The notes beneath the pieces were generated by a model. It did not search any database. It was not told the origin of the DNA and worked only from the letters and a program-made list of their open reading frames with translations. The translations under genes and the position numbers were made by a program. Below are positions 35,815-44,920 of a DNA stretch of 64,000 bases, one piece after another (position 1 is the first letter of the stretch; the number at the start of each line of letters is the position of its first letter). This DNA comes from Pseudomonas sp. Os17 (GTDB lineage Bacteria > Pseudomonadota > Gammaproteobacteria > Pseudomonadales > Pseudomonadaceae): NCBI RefSeq assembly GCF_001547895.1, contig NZ_AP014627.1, positions 1,057,501-1,121,500 on the forward strand. Reading direction: 5' to 3'.

Positions 35815-35887
35815 GCTTTTTCATCCTTGCAGCAGGCGGGTGGGCGGCGGGCATTGTTGCACGGCAGGCGCGGAACCGCGGGGGGAT

Positions 35888-36691
35888 TCAGTGCACGATG
35901 GTGTTGGGCGGCAGGTGCCCCAGGCGTTCGGTCAGGCGCAGGCGCTGGATCGGGTCGTCGCTGAGCAGCAGGGCGTGCTCCAGGTCGAAGCGCTCGGCAT
36001 TCGGGCATTCCAGGCGCTGGTAGAGGCTGGCCCGGGCCAGGTAGTCGGCGGCGGTGCCATTGCCCAGCTCCAGTACGCGCTCGGCATTGATCAGGGCCCC
36101 CAGGTGGTCGTCGTAGGACAGGTGCAACTGGCGCAGGTTGCGCGACAGGCGCTGGAACATCTGCGTGGGCTCGGCGCTGACCAGGTGTTCGGCACTGAGC
36201 TTGATGTGGGCACCGTATTGGCGTTGCAGCAGTTCCCGGCAGTCGGCGGGGTACAAGCGGCGTCCGCCGCAGGGATCGAGCAAATGATCGGCGCCGGGCA
36301 CCCGCAGCAGGAAGTGCCCGGGGAAGTTCACGCCCACCAGGGGAATCTGCAAGCGTTGCGCCAGCTCCAGGGCGATCAGCGCCAGGGCCAGGGGCTGTCC
36401 GCGGCGCGTCTCCAGGACCTTGTCCATCAGCGCTGCCTGGGGCCGCAGGGGCAGGTGTTCGTCCTGCTGGAAGCCCAGGTCGTTCATCCGGCGCAACAGC
36501 GGCTGGCCCAGTTCGTTTGCCGGCAGAGGGGGCAGGCTGTGGCCGATCTGCAGTTGGATTTCCTTGAAGGCTTCCAGCTGGCGTTCGGGGACCAGTTGCG
36601 GGGCGTGTTCGGCGGCAATCCACAGGGCCGCCTCCAGCAGAGCGGGCGGCGAGCGGTGCAGGCAGGCGAAAAAGGCTTGGCGCGGGTTCAT
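35888..36691 (-). CDS. SirB1-family transglutaminase-like/TPR protein
   Basis: 267 residues. A transglutaminase-like core with GQPLALALIALELAQRLQIPLVGVNFPGHFLLR and LLDPCGGRRLY, followed by helical repeats (LERYLELGNGTAADYLARASLYQ region). The protease-type Cys of active transglutaminases is not evident, as is usual for SirB1 proteins. Role unknown; probably protein-protein interaction. Confidence 0.82.
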   Translation of the reverse strand: MNPRQAFFACLHRSPPALLEAALWIAAEHAPQLVPERQLEAFKEIQLQIGHSLPPLPANELGQPLLRRMNDLGFQQDEHLPLRPQAALMDKVLETRRGQPLALALIALELAQRLQIPLVGVNFPGHFLLRVPGADHLLDPCGGRRLYPADCRELLQRQYGAHIKLSAEHLVSAEPTQMFQRLSRNLRQLHLSYDDHLGALINAERVLELGNGTAADYLARASLYQRLECPNAERFDLEHALLLSDDPIQRLRLTERLGHLPPNTIVH

Positions 36692-36873
36692 CTCAACCTC
36701 CGACGGATGCCTCGTTTTAGCCTCGTGGCGCCGCTTCGTCCAGTGCTGACACAGGTGGTTGCAGGTTATTTCCCAATGCCTGCAAACACTCTCGGCTTAT
36801 TCCTGCGCGGCGCAGCAAATTCCAGGCGCAAGCCTATACTGGCGACTACCAGAAGTGATTCGGGAGCCTGTCG

Positions 36874-37893
36874 ATGTTTGCTCTCATGCACAGCACCCGC
36901 CTTGAATCGCTGCACCTCAGCGTCGACCCCAGCACCGGGTTGAAGGCAGTGATCGCCATCCACAACAACCGCCTGGGGCCCGCCCTGGGCGGTTGCCGTT
37001 ATCTGGCCTATCCCGACGCCACCAGTGCCGTGGAAGATGCCGCGCGCCTGGCCCGGGGCATGAGTTACAAGGCCGCCCTGGCCGGATTGCCGCAAGGTGG
37101 CGGTACCGCGGTGATCATCCGCCCGGCCCATGTGGAAAATCGCGCCGCGCTGTTCGAGGCCTTTGGCCGCTGCGTCGAGCAACTGGACGGCCGCTACATC
37201 ACCGCCATCGACAGCGGCACCTCGGTGGCCGACATGGACTGCATCGCCCAGCAGACTCGCTATGTCACCAGCACCAGCGCTGCCGGCGATCCTTCGCCCC
37301 ACGCTGCCATGGGGGTGTTCGCCGGCATCCGCAGCACGGCCATGGCGCGCCTGGGCAGCGACAACCTGGAAGGCCTGCGGGTGGCGATCCAGGGCCTGGG
37401 CAACGTCGGCTTCGCCCTGGCCGAACAACTGCATGCGGTCGGGGCCGAACTGCTGGTCAGCGACATCGATGCCGGCAAGGTGCAACTGGCCATGGAGCAA
37501 CTGGGCGCCCATCCGATTGCCAACGATGCGCTGCTCAGCACCCCCTGCGACATCCTTGCGCCGTGCGGCCTGGGGGCCGTGCTCAACAGTCATAGCGTGG
37601 CGCAATTGCGCTGCGCGGCGGTGGCGGGGTCGGCCAACAACCAACTGACCAACCTGGAGGTGGCCGACCAGCTTGAACGTCGCGGCATCCTTTATGCGCC
37701 GGATTACGTGATCAATGCTGGCGGGCTGATTTATGTCTCGCTCAAGCACCGGGGCGAGGAGCTGTCGACCATCACCGCCCACCTCTCGAAGATCAGTTCA
37801 CGGCTGACCGAAGTTTTCGCCCACGCCCAGGCGGAAAAACGCTCCCCGGCGCGGGTGGCCGATGAGCTGGCGGAGCGGGTGCTGTATCGCTAG
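36874..37893 (+). CDS. Leu/Phe/Val dehydrogenase family protein with altered active site
   Basis: 339 residues. Dimerisation/catalytic domain GPALGGCRYLAYPD, MSYKAALAGL with Lys66, then GGGTAVII. The NAD domain has VAIQGLGNVGFALAEQL and the C-terminus VINAGGLIYVSLK. In leucine dehydrogenases the glycine-rich motif reads GGGKxVI, and that lysine is catalytic; here it is Thr78. Either the enzyme is inactive or altered, or it has another substrate. It is monocistronic, with a TATACT -10 candidate near 36834. This family deaminates branched or aromatic amino acids. Confidence 0.85.
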   Translation: MFALMHSTRLESLHLSVDPSTGLKAVIAIHNNRLGPALGGCRYLAYPDATSAVEDAARLARGMSYKAALAGLPQGGGTAVIIRPAHVENRAALFEAFGRCVEQLDGRYITAIDSGTSVADMDCIAQQTRYVTSTSAAGDPSPHAAMGVFAGIRSTAMARLGSDNLEGLRVAIQGLGNVGFALAEQLHAVGAELLVSDIDAGKVQLAMEQLGAHPIANDALLSTPCDILAPCGLGAVLNSHSVAQLRCAAVAGSANNQLTNLEVADQLERRGILYAPDYVINAGGLIYVSLKHRGEELSTITAHLSKISSRLTEVFAHAQAEKRSPARVADELAERVLYR

Positions 37894-37999
37894 GCCCAGG
37901 CCTTCATCCTTGCCCACGCCCTCTGTAGTATCTGGCCCCGAAAACGCGGCGCTGAACCCGCCCCCTGGCAGGCCCAATGGACAAGGAATGTATTCGACG

Positions 38000-38254
38000 A
38001 TGCGTGAAGCACTGGATAGTGGGCTGGATGAGCAGCTGTCTTGCCTGTTGCGGGCAGGGGCGGATATAGAGTCGGTGCGCAATATTCTTGTGCTGTACCG
38101 GGACCGGGGCTTTTCGGCGGCGGCGGTGTACAACTACCTGGCATTACTCAGGCTTGATGCATCCGATGCGGCCGAGGACCGAATCCTGGAAGCCATGGAT
38201 ATCGCGTCCGGCCATTGCTCGGCAGGTTGCAGGGTATGGGGCGTTGGGCAATGA
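38000..38254 (+). CDS. Hypothetical protein, first of a coupled pair
   Basis: 84 residues from ATG 38000 (or 88 from ATG 37988, whose AAGGA would be too close). Acidic and helical: LDEQLSCLLRAGADIESVRNILVLYRDRGFSAAAVYNYLALLRL. No recognised domain or signal sequence. Its stop codon overlaps the next start as ATGA, indicating translational coupling. The C-terminus has two cysteines (GHCSAGC). Confidence 0.65.
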   Translation: MREALDSGLDEQLSCLLRAGADIESVRNILVLYRDRGFSAAAVYNYLALLRLDASDAAEDRILEAMDIASGHCSAGCRVWGVGQ

Positions 38255-38676
38255 CCGTGGCAGATGCGGACAAAACGTTTGCCGAGTGTTCAGTCAGGGA
38301 TCTGCAGCGATACGCTGCGACCTGCCTGGAGGCGTACTGCCAGGGGAAGGGCATTCGCCATTGCGCTGTCGATGCGCTGATCCGGCACCTCAAGGATTAT
38401 CCGGACAGGGGTTCTGTACTGGCCTGGGAGCGGGCCGGGGCCTTGCTGGCGTTGAATGGTCGCGGGGATGACTGGCCACAGGACCTTGTCGCTCTGATAC
38501 CGCCCTCGGAGACCGAGGCGTTCTCCAGCCTCGTCGACAGCGCGGTGGAGGTTGGCCTTGTCGACCTGTTTGGCGAATCGACTGATTTGCCGGTGACCTT
38601 TGTGCGCAAGATCACTTCCATACTGCGTGGCCAGTCTCTCGATCTGCCCGAGTTGCCAGGACCAAGGGCCATTTGA
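38251..38676 (+). CDS. Hypothetical protein, second of a coupled pair
   Basis: 141 residues from ATG 38251, which overlaps the upstream stop codon by ATGA; an ATG at 38215 would overlap the neighbour further and is less likely. It is a soluble mixed protein with SVRDLQRYAATCLEAYCQGKGIRHCAVDALIRHL and a C-terminal SILRGQSLDLPELPGP. No domain recognised. A toxin/immunity-like or regulatory pair is possible but unsupported. Confidence 0.65.
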   Translation: MTVADADKTFAECSVRDLQRYAATCLEAYCQGKGIRHCAVDALIRHLKDYPDRGSVLAWERAGALLALNGRGDDWPQDLVALIPPSETEAFSSLVDSAVEVGLVDLFGESTDLPVTFVRKITSILRGQSLDLPELPGPRAI

Positions 38677-38717
38677 GCGGCCGTTGTGCACGCCGCTTTC
38701 GGTTATCCGCAGGCATG

Positions 38718-38749
38718 AAAAAAGCCCTGGGTCATGGACACAGGGCTGA
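38718..38749 (-). terminator. Terminator after yebG
   Basis: AGCCCTG / CAGGGCT stem; the A run on the left is the T tract of the leftward yebG transcript. Confidence 0.8.
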
Positions 38750-38766
38750 TTCAATTCGCGTGAAAC

Positions 38767-39108
38767 CTACTTTGCCGCCTTGGCCGCTTTCGCCGGTTTG
38801 GCTGGCGCCTCGGCTTCGGCAGGTTGCTGCGCCTCGACCGCTTCCACCACGGGGGCGGGGGCGCTGAGCAACTCGGACAACGCATCCGGCTGGCTCTTGA
38901 ATGCCTTGGCGAACACATCGCGATTTTTCGCCATGTAGATCCCGGCTTCTTCCACCTGCTGCTCGCTCAACGACGGCACGGCTTTCTGCAACACTTGCGC
39001 CAGCAATTCAGCCAGTTCGAGCATTTTGTCATGACGGTCAGCTTCGGCTTTATCCATGAACAAGCGCTCCAGATCTCGGCTGCTGCGGTATACCACTTCG
39101 ACGGCCAT
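38767..39108 (-). CDS. yebG: YebG family SOS-response protein
   Basis: 113 residues. The start MAVEVVYRSSRDLERLF followed by DKAEADRHDKMLELAELLAQVL matches YebG of E. coli, a small DNA-damage-inducible protein of unclear function. The C-terminus is extended by an Ala/Lys/Pro-rich tail (PAEAEAPAKPAKAAKAAK), resembling histone-like tails and suggesting nucleic-acid contact (inference). A consensus LexA box lies 44 bp upstream of the start codon. Confidence 0.9.
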   Translation of the reverse strand: MAVEVVYRSSRDLERLFMDKAEADRHDKMLELAELLAQVLQKAVPSLSEQQVEEAGIYMAKNRDVFAKAFKSQPDALSELLSAPAPVVEAVEAQQPAEAEAPAKPAKAAKAAK

Positions 39109-39151
39109 TCACCACCTCACATGCCTTCACGATAATGGGTCTGTATAAACA

Positions 39152-39167
39152 CTGTATCTATATACAG
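39152..39167 (-). promoter_or_regulatory. LexA (SOS) box of yebG
   Basis: CTGTATCTATATACAG has the CTGT-N8-ACAG consensus exactly, in the yebG promoter region. A second partial CTGTAT lies just beside it (39141). Confidence 0.9.
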
Positions 39168-39374
39168 GTCGAGAGAATAGGCGAATCCTTTTCCCTTGGA
39201 TAGTGGCTTTTTAATGTAGACGGATTTTTTTTCCCGGGCCGATTGTTACCGGGCCGTGCCTCGTTGCAAGTGGCCACCATCTCATTGACGGCTCCTGGCC
39301 TTTTTTCTGCATGCAGAACAACCGTCACGTCCAATCCGCATCATCCGGTCGAACCGACCTAAGGAAGTACCATC

Positions 39375-39875
39375 GTGAAAATCAATTGGGCCGAGAACCT
39401 GCGGCAGAACGTCCATCAGTTGGCCGAATCCCTGGGCAACCTGTTCGTCGAGACATTTCATTACCTGGCGCTGTTCGCCATTGGTGCGGTGACCGCCTGG
39501 GCCGCGGTGATGGAATTCTTGCAGATGATCGAGGCAGGGCACATCAAGATCGATGACATCCTGCTGTTGTTCATCTACCTGGAGTTGGGGGCGATGGTCG
39601 GTATCTACTTCAAGACCAACCACATGCCGGTGCGCTTCCTGATCTACGTGGCGATCACCGCGCTGACCCGGCTGCTGATCTCCAACGTTTCCCACCACAA
39701 CCCGCCGGACCTGGGGATCATCTACCTGTGCGGCGGCATCCTGTTGCTGGCCTTCGCCATTCTGGTGGTGCGCTACGCCTCGTCGCAATTTCCCTCGGTG
39801 AAGATCGAGCATCCGCAGCGCAAGCTCGGCGCCGGCTCCGGCGAGCACCCTGAAGTGGAGAAGGGCGAGCTTTAA
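39375..39875 (+). CDS. psiE: PsiE phosphate-starvation-inducible membrane protein
   Basis: 166 residues, GTG start preceded by AAGGAAG. Four predicted helices and the family segments LELGAMVGIYFKTNHMPVRFLIYVAITALTR and VRYASSQFPS. The E. coli gene is induced by phosphate starvation; its biochemical role is unknown. I found no convincing Pho box upstream. The last four bases overlap the convergent DUF3509 gene. Confidence 0.9.
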   Translation: MKINWAENLRQNVHQLAESLGNLFVETFHYLALFAIGAVTAWAAVMEFLQMIEAGHIKIDDILLLFIYLELGAMVGIYFKTNHMPVRFLIYVAITALTRLLISNVSHHNPPDLGIIYLCGGILLLAFAILVVRYASSQFPSVKIEHPQRKLGAGSGEHPEVEKGEL

Positions 39876-40189
39876 ATCCTCAGGGCCTGGGGCGCGGGCT
39901 TGTGGCCGGCGGGCGGCAACTGCGCCAGGTTGTCGCCGTTGGTCATGGCTTCGAGGATGGCCACGGCGCTGTGGCCCTGTTCGATGGCGATGCCGAACTG
40001 GATGCTCTGCACCAGGCGCTTGATGCGTTGCGGGTCATTGCGCTGGGCCGCGCTGATGATGCGTTTGGCCACCACCCGACCGGCCTGGGACAGGGTCAGC
40101 ATGATGCTGCCGTCCAGGCCCTGGATGCTCAGGTTGACCTGATAGTCCGGGGTGAAGGTGTCGGTAATCAGTTGGAAGGGGTTGTCCAT
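39872..40189 (-). CDS. DUF3509 family protein
   Basis: 105 residues, a small soluble Pseudomonas family: MDNPFQLITDTFTPDYQVNL, ISAAQRNDPQRIKRLVQSIQF. No function known. It is convergent with psiE. Confidence 0.8.
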   Translation of the reverse strand: MDNPFQLITDTFTPDYQVNLSIQGLDGSIMLTLSQAGRVVAKRIISAAQRNDPQRIKRLVQSIQFGIAIEQGHSAVAILEAMTNGDNLAQLPPAGHKPAPQALRI

Positions 40190-40364
40190 GATGCCTCACC
40201 GCTTGATTGGGTCGTGCAGTCATTGACCGGCAGGGCGCGCAATAGGTTCGCGATTCCAGACCACTGGCCGGTCGTTCGCCGAGGTTTGTCTACGTCCGTG
40301 TGGCTCAAGGACGAACAAAGCAAGGGGCATGCCGGGAACCGCGGGAGGCAATGATTGCAGGGAT

Positions 40365-40396
40365 AAAAAAGCGGACCGCAAGGTCCGCTTTTTTTA
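40365..40396. terminator. Bidirectional terminator downstream of sdaC
   Basis: AAGCGGACC / GGTCCGCTT stem with A and T runs on both sides; it ends the leftward sdaC transcript. Confidence 0.9.
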
Positions 40397-40408
40397 TTCC
40401 GGTCCGTT

Positions 40409-41710
40409 TCAGGGCAGGAACGAGTAAATGATCGCAGACAGTGCGATCAGGCCGATCAACACCACGAACAGGTTCGACAGCTGGCCCGAGTACTGGCGCA
40501 GTGAAGGCACCCGCTGGATCGCGTACATCGGCATCAAAAACAGCAGGCAGGCAATCACCGGGCCGCCCAGGGTTTCGATCATGCCGAGGATGCTTGGGTT
40601 GAAGGTGGCCACGGCCCAGCAGGTGAGGACCATGAACAGCGCGGTGATCTTTTCCAGCTTGCCGGCCGAGAGGACACGGCCGCGGCTGCGCAGGCTTTTC
40701 ACGATCAGCCCCTGGAAGCCTTCGCTGGCGCCGATGTAGTGGCCCAGGAACGACTTGGTAATGGCCACCAGGGCGATCAGCGGCGCGGCGTAGGCAATCA
40801 CCGGGGTCTGGAAGTGGTTGGCCAGGTAGGACAGGATCGAGATGTTCTGTTCCTTGGCCGCCACCAGGTCCGCCGGCGACAGGGCCAGCACACAGCTGAA
40901 GCAGAAGAACATCACCGTCAGCACCATCATGCCGTGGGCAGTGGCCAGGATGCCGCTGCTCTTGCGCTCGGCCAGGGCACCGTACTGGCGCTTCTGGTCC
41001 ACCGCGAAGGCCGAGATGATCGGCGAGTGGTTGAAGGAAAACACCATCACCGGAATCGCCAGCCACAGGGTCTTGAAGAACAGCGGCAGGGCCATGCCTT
41101 CGCTGGCCGAGGCGAAGAAGGCGCCGTTCCAGTTGGGGATCAGGCTCAGGGCCAGAAGCAGCAAGGCGGCGACGAACGGATAGACCAGCAGGCTCATGGC
41201 CCGCACGATCACGCCCTGGCCGCAACGCACGATGGCCATCAGGCCGAGGATCAGCAGCAGCGACAGCAGCGCCCGGGGCGGTGGCGTCATGTGCAGCTGG
41301 TGCTCCATGAAACTGCCCAGGGTGTTGGTCAGGGCCACGCTGTACACCAGCAGGATCGGGAAGATGGCAAAGAAGTACAGCAGGGTGATCAGCTTGCCGG
41401 CGCCGATCCCGAAATGTTCCTCGACCACTTCGGTGATGTCCCCGGAGCGTCCGGAGAGGACGAAGCGGGTCAGGCCGCGGTGGGCGAAGAAGGTCATGGG
41501 AAAGGCCAGCAGCGCCAGCACGATCAGCGGCCAGAAGCCCCCGACCCCGGCGTTGATCGGCAGGAACAGGGTGCCGGCGCCGATGGCGGTGCCATACAGG
41601 CCGAGCATCCAGGTGGTGTCGTGCTTGCTCCAGCCCTGGTGGGCTGTCGCGGTGTCGCGGGGTGTGGCTACAGCAGGGTGTTCGGCAGCAGGTGTCGGTA
41701 CATCGGTCAT
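40409..41710 (-). CDS. sdaC: Serine/threonine:H+ symporter, HAAAP family
   Basis: 433 residues from ATG 41710 (MTDVPTPAAEHP). Eleven predicted helices. HAAAP hallmarks are YGTAIGAGTLFLPINAG in helix 1 and VMVFSFNHSPIISAF. SdaC-type transporters bring in serine; the L-serine dehydratase gene lies 63 bp upstream on the same strand, so uptake and deamination are one operon. The reading frame could start 12 codons earlier without a better ribosome site. Confidence 0.9.
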   Translation of the reverse strand: MTDVPTPAAEHPAVATPRDTATAHQGWSKHDTTWMLGLYGTAIGAGTLFLPINAGVGGFWPLIVLALLAFPMTFFAHRGLTRFVLSGRSGDITEVVEEHFGIGAGKLITLLYFFAIFPILLVYSVALTNTLGSFMEHQLHMTPPPRALLSLLLILGLMAIVRCGQGVIVRAMSLLVYPFVAALLLLALSLIPNWNGAFFASASEGMALPLFFKTLWLAIPVMVFSFNHSPIISAFAVDQKRQYGALAERKSSGILATAHGMMVLTVMFFCFSCVLALSPADLVAAKEQNISILSYLANHFQTPVIAYAAPLIALVAITKSFLGHYIGASEGFQGLIVKSLRSRGRVLSAGKLEKITALFMVLTCWAVATFNPSILGMIETLGGPVIACLLFLMPMYAIQRVPSLRQYSGQLSNLFVVLIGLIALSAIIYSFLP

Positions 41711-41773
41711 CGGTATCGCCTCGTTATTATTTTTGCTCGGGCTCACGTTTTACGGACGGTCAGGCAAGGCTCC

Positions 41774-43150
41774 TCAGCATTCCACCCAGCTCACCGCCAG
41801 GCCGCCCCGTGAAGTTTCTTTGTATTTGTCGTGCATATCGGCGCCGGTATCGCGCATGGTGCGGATCACCCGGTCCAGGGAAATGAAATGCTGGCCGTTG
41901 CCGCGCAGGGCCATCTGGGTGGCGTTGATCGCCTTCACCGCGGCAATCGCGTTGCGCTCGATGCACGGCACTTGCACCAGGCCGCCCACCGGGTCGCAGG
42001 TCAGGCCGAGGTTGTGTTCCAGGCCGATCTCGGCAGCGTTCTCCAGTTGCTCGGGCGTGGCGCCGAGAACTTCCGCCAGGCCGGCGGCGGCCATGGCGCA
42101 GGCCGAGCCCACTTCACCCTGGCAACCGACTTCGGCGCCGGAGATGGAAGCGTTCTTCTTGCACAGGATGCCCACGGCCGCGGCGCCGAGGAAAAAGCTC
42201 ACGACGTCGTCGTCACAGGCCTGGGGATTGAACTTCATGTAGTAGTGCAGCACCGCCGGAATGATCCCCGCCGCACCATTGGTGGGGGCGGTGACCATGC
42301 GGCCGCCGGCGGCGTTTTCCTCGTTCACCGCCAGGGCGTAGAGGTTGACCCACTCCATGGCCGAGAGCGTCGAGGTGATGACGTTCGGCTTGCCGATTTC
42401 CAGCAGGCTGCGGTGCAGCTTGGCGGCGCGCCGCGGGACGTCGAGGCCGCCGGGCAGGGTGCCTTCGTGGCGCAGGCCCTGTTCGACGCACTCACGCATC
42501 ACCGACCAGATATGCAGCAGGCCGCTGCGGATTTCCGCATCGCTGCGCCAGGCCCGTTCGTTGGCCAGCATCAGTTCGCCGACCCGCAGCTTGTGGGTCT
42601 TGCACAGGGCCAGCAGTTCGGCGGCGCTGTTGAAGTCGTAAGGCAATTCGACGCTGGCGGCGGCGTCGGCACCGGCCTCGACCTGGGCGGCCTCGATGAT
42701 GAAGCCACCGCCCACCGAGTAGTAGGTCTGCTCCAGCAGCATGCCCTGCTCGCCGGAGGCGCTCAGGGACATGGCGTTGGGATGGTAGGGCAGGCTTTCG
42801 TCCAGCAGCAGCAAGTCCTGCTGCCAGTCAAAGGCGATGGGCGTGCGTCCGCCCAGCAGCAGTTGGCCGCTTTCGCGCAGTTGCGCTATGCAAGGGTTGA
42901 TGCTGCTGGGGTCGATGCTGTCTGGCCATTGGCCCATCAGGCCCATGACGCTGGCGCGGTCGGTGGCATGGCCGACGCCGGTGGCCGACAGCGAGCCGTA
43001 GAGGCGGATTTGCACCCGCTGCACCTGCTGCTCCAGGCCCTGGTCGAACAGTGCCTGGGCGAAGGTGGCGGCGGCGCGCATCGGGCCTACGGTGTGGGAG
43101 CTGGAGGGGCCGATACCGACTTTGAAAAGATCGAAAACACTGATAGCCAT
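41774..43150 (-). CDS. sdaB: L-serine ammonia-lyase, iron-sulfur type
   Basis: 458 residues. N-terminal SDH-beta domain ([24 protein letters not shown]) and C-terminal SDH-alpha domain. Cysteines in [19 protein letters not shown] and [16 protein letters not shown] are the expected 4Fe-4S ligands. It converts L-serine to pyruvate and ammonia. The single-chain form is that of SdaA/SdaB; which letter applies cannot be decided from sequence. Transcribed with sdaC and divergent from a LysR gene. Confidence 0.93.
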   Translation of the reverse strand: MAISVFDLFKVGIGPSSSHTVGPMRAAATFAQALFDQGLEQQVQRVQIRLYGSLSATGVGHATDRASVMGLMGQWPDSIDPSSINPCIAQLRESGQLLLGGRTPIAFDWQQDLLLLDESLPYHPNAMSLSASGEQGMLLEQTYYSVGGGFIIEAAQVEAGADAAASVELPYDFNSAAELLALCKTHKLRVGELMLANERAWRSDAEIRSGLLHIWSVMRECVEQGLRHEGTLPGGLDVPRRAAKLHRSLLEIGKPNVITSTLSAMEWVNLYALAVNEENAAGGRMVTAPTNGAAGIIPAVLHYYMKFNPQACDDDVVSFFLGAAAVGILCKKNASISGAEVGCQGEVGSACAMAAAGLAEVLGATPEQLENAAEIGLEHNLGLTCDPVGGLVQVPCIERNAIAAVKAINATQMALRGNGQHFISLDRVIRTMRDTGADMHDKYKETSRGGLAVSWVEC

Positions 43151-43285
43151 GCTAAAGCCTTACAAGCAATGGAAGGTGGATCGCTGCCATTTTTTGTAGG
43201 CCAAGCGCAATGTCGGCGATACTGCCCGGGTCGGTCGCGGCTGACCAACGAAAATTCCTAAGAGATCCTTTAGCAGGACTAAACA

Positions 43286-44233
43286 ATGAGTCGTCAGTTT
43301 CATGCCCAGACCTATGTCTGGCTGCATGTGTTTTCCTGTGCCGCGCGGCACCTGTCCTTCACTCGCTGTGCCGAAGAACTGCACATCACCCCCGGCGCGG
43401 TGAGCCAGCAGATTCGCCAGTTGGAAGAGCGCCTGGGGCTGCGCCTGTTTCATCGCCGGCCCCGGGGCGTCGAGCTGAGTGCCGAGGGCCAGCGGCTGGC
43501 GCTGACGGTGAGCGAGGCCTACGGCAGCATCGATGCGGAACTGCGGCGCCTGGACGCGGGAATGATCAGCGGCACCTTGCGCCTGCGTTCGATCCCGTCG
43601 TTCCTTGGCAAGTGGCTGACCCCGCGTCTGCCGCGGCTGCAGCAGCGTTATCCGGAGATCCAGCTGCGTCTGGTGGCCGAAGACAGCAGCGTGGCCCTGC
43701 ACGAAGGCGACTTCGATCTGGCCATCGACCTGAACGACGGCAGCTACCCCGGTTTGCAATCCACCGCGCTGCTGGATGAGCAGATCTTTCCTGTGTGTGC
43801 CCCGAGCCTCTTGCGCGGCCGACCGCCGCTGCACGGCCCGGCAGACCTGGCGCATTTTCCGCTGTTGCACGACATCACCGCCTGGCGCGGCAGCTACGAA
43901 TACGCCGAATGGGAGTTTTACCTCAATGCCATCGGTTTCGAGGGCGCGGACGTGCGCCGTGGCCATACCTTCAACCGCAATCACCTGACCATCGAGGCGG
44001 CGATTGCCGGCATGGGCGTGGCGATTGCCCGACGCACCCTGCTCAACGACGAGCTGGAGCGCGGCACCCTGATCGTGCCTTTCGGCCTGGCGGTGCCTAA
44101 CCACAAGCGTTATGTGCTGCTCTATGCGCCGGGCGCGCTGAGTCATCCGGGCGTACGCGCGGTGCATGACTGGCTGGTGGAGGAGGCGGAGATTTTTCGC
44201 GGTCTGCACCCTCTGGGAGAGGGGCAATTGTGA
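43286..44233 (+). CDS. LysR-family regulator of the serine operon (DsdC/GcvA-like)
   Basis: 315 residues. Helix-turn-helix with SFTRCAEELHITPGAVSQQIRQLEERLGLRLF and an effector domain starting GTLRLRSIPSFLGKWLTPRL. The pattern GDFDLAIDLNDGSYPGLQ and the overall layout resemble DsdC and GcvA, both amino-acid regulators. It is divergent from the serine dehydratase gene across 135 bp, so it is the likely activator of sdaB-sdaC with serine as ligand (inference). Confidence 0.87.
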   Translation: MSRQFHAQTYVWLHVFSCAARHLSFTRCAEELHITPGAVSQQIRQLEERLGLRLFHRRPRGVELSAEGQRLALTVSEAYGSIDAELRRLDAGMISGTLRLRSIPSFLGKWLTPRLPRLQQRYPEIQLRLVAEDSSVALHEGDFDLAIDLNDGSYPGLQSTALLDEQIFPVCAPSLLRGRPPLHGPADLAHFPLLHDITAWRGSYEYAEWEFYLNAIGFEGADVRRGHTFNRNHLTIEAAIAGMGVAIARRTLLNDELERGTLIVPFGLAVPNHKRYVLLYAPGALSHPGVRAVHDWLVEEAEIFRGLHPLGEGQL

Positions 44234-44446
44234 GGGGGCAAGCGCAGTAGCCGAGTGGAGCTAACTCCCGACAGTAACAGCGCTTTTGCAGTTTGTCCGG
44301 GTTTATTTGCGTATGAATATTTATCTTTTTTTAGGGGTTGAAATGTTCGTCGCCGTGCCTAATTGTGTAACCAAGAGGTCACGAAACGCAGGTCCAAACG
44401 CCCTGCCTTGACCCTCTTACGAGCAAGCTGAAATAAGGGAAGAACT

Positions 44447-44854
44447 ATGCAAATCCAAGTCCATAGCGATAACCATATTCAAAGCAGCCTTCGGATGGAG
44501 GAGTGGGTGCGCAGCACCGTTGAAAGCACGCTCGAACGCTACGAAGAAGATTTGACCCGGGTCGTGGTCCACCTGCGGGACGAGAACGGCGGCAAGTCGG
44601 GTCCGGACGATATGCGCTGCCAGCTGGAAGCCCGTCCGAAAGGTCACCAACCGATTTCCGTGACCCACAAGGCCGACACCCTGGAACAGGCCATCGATGG
44701 TGCCACCATCAAGCTGGAAAGCGCCCTGGAGCACATGTTCGGCAAACTGCGCGGCAAACGTGCGGCGGCCGTACCCAGCAGCGATGGCAGCGAGGCCGAT
44801 GCCCTGCTTGAAGAAGAATTCCTGGAAAACCAACAGGCCGCGCTCAATAGCTGA
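44447..44854 (+). CDS. HPF/RaiA-family ribosome-associated protein
   Basis: 135 residues: MQIQVHSDNHIQSSLRMEEWV, then TRVVVHLRDENGGKSGPDDMRCQLEARPKGHQPISV and TLEQAIDGATIKLESALEHMFGKL, which fit the sigma-54 modulation/HPF fold. Residues differ from canonical HPF, so this is a divergent paralogue that may bind ribosomes or another partner. AAGGGAAG precedes the ATG. Terminator downstream. Confidence 0.75.
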   Translation: MQIQVHSDNHIQSSLRMEEWVRSTVESTLERYEEDLTRVVVHLRDENGGKSGPDDMRCQLEARPKGHQPISVTHKADTLEQAIDGATIKLESALEHMFGKLRGKRAAAVPSSDGSEADALLEEEFLENQQAALNS

Positions 44855-44876
44855 CGGCTGAGCTTCACTCCCAACG

Positions 44877-44906
44877 ACGGGCCTGCATTGCAGGCCCGTT
44901 TTGTTT
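44877..44906 (+). terminator. Terminator after the HPF-like gene
   Basis: CGGGCCTGCA / TGCAGGCCCG ten-base stem followed by TTTTGTTTT. Confidence 0.9.
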
Positions 44907-44920
44907 TGTGGCGAAACGAA

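Noticed and set aside
34478..35854. A 458-codon minus-strand frame spanning the GNAT and methyltransferase genes
   Set aside because: Only its last third is the GNAT protein; the first part is an out-of-frame reading of the methyltransferase.
39182..39374. Pho box before psiE
   Set aside because: Only isolated GTCAC fragments at wrong spacing; no tandem 11-bp period.
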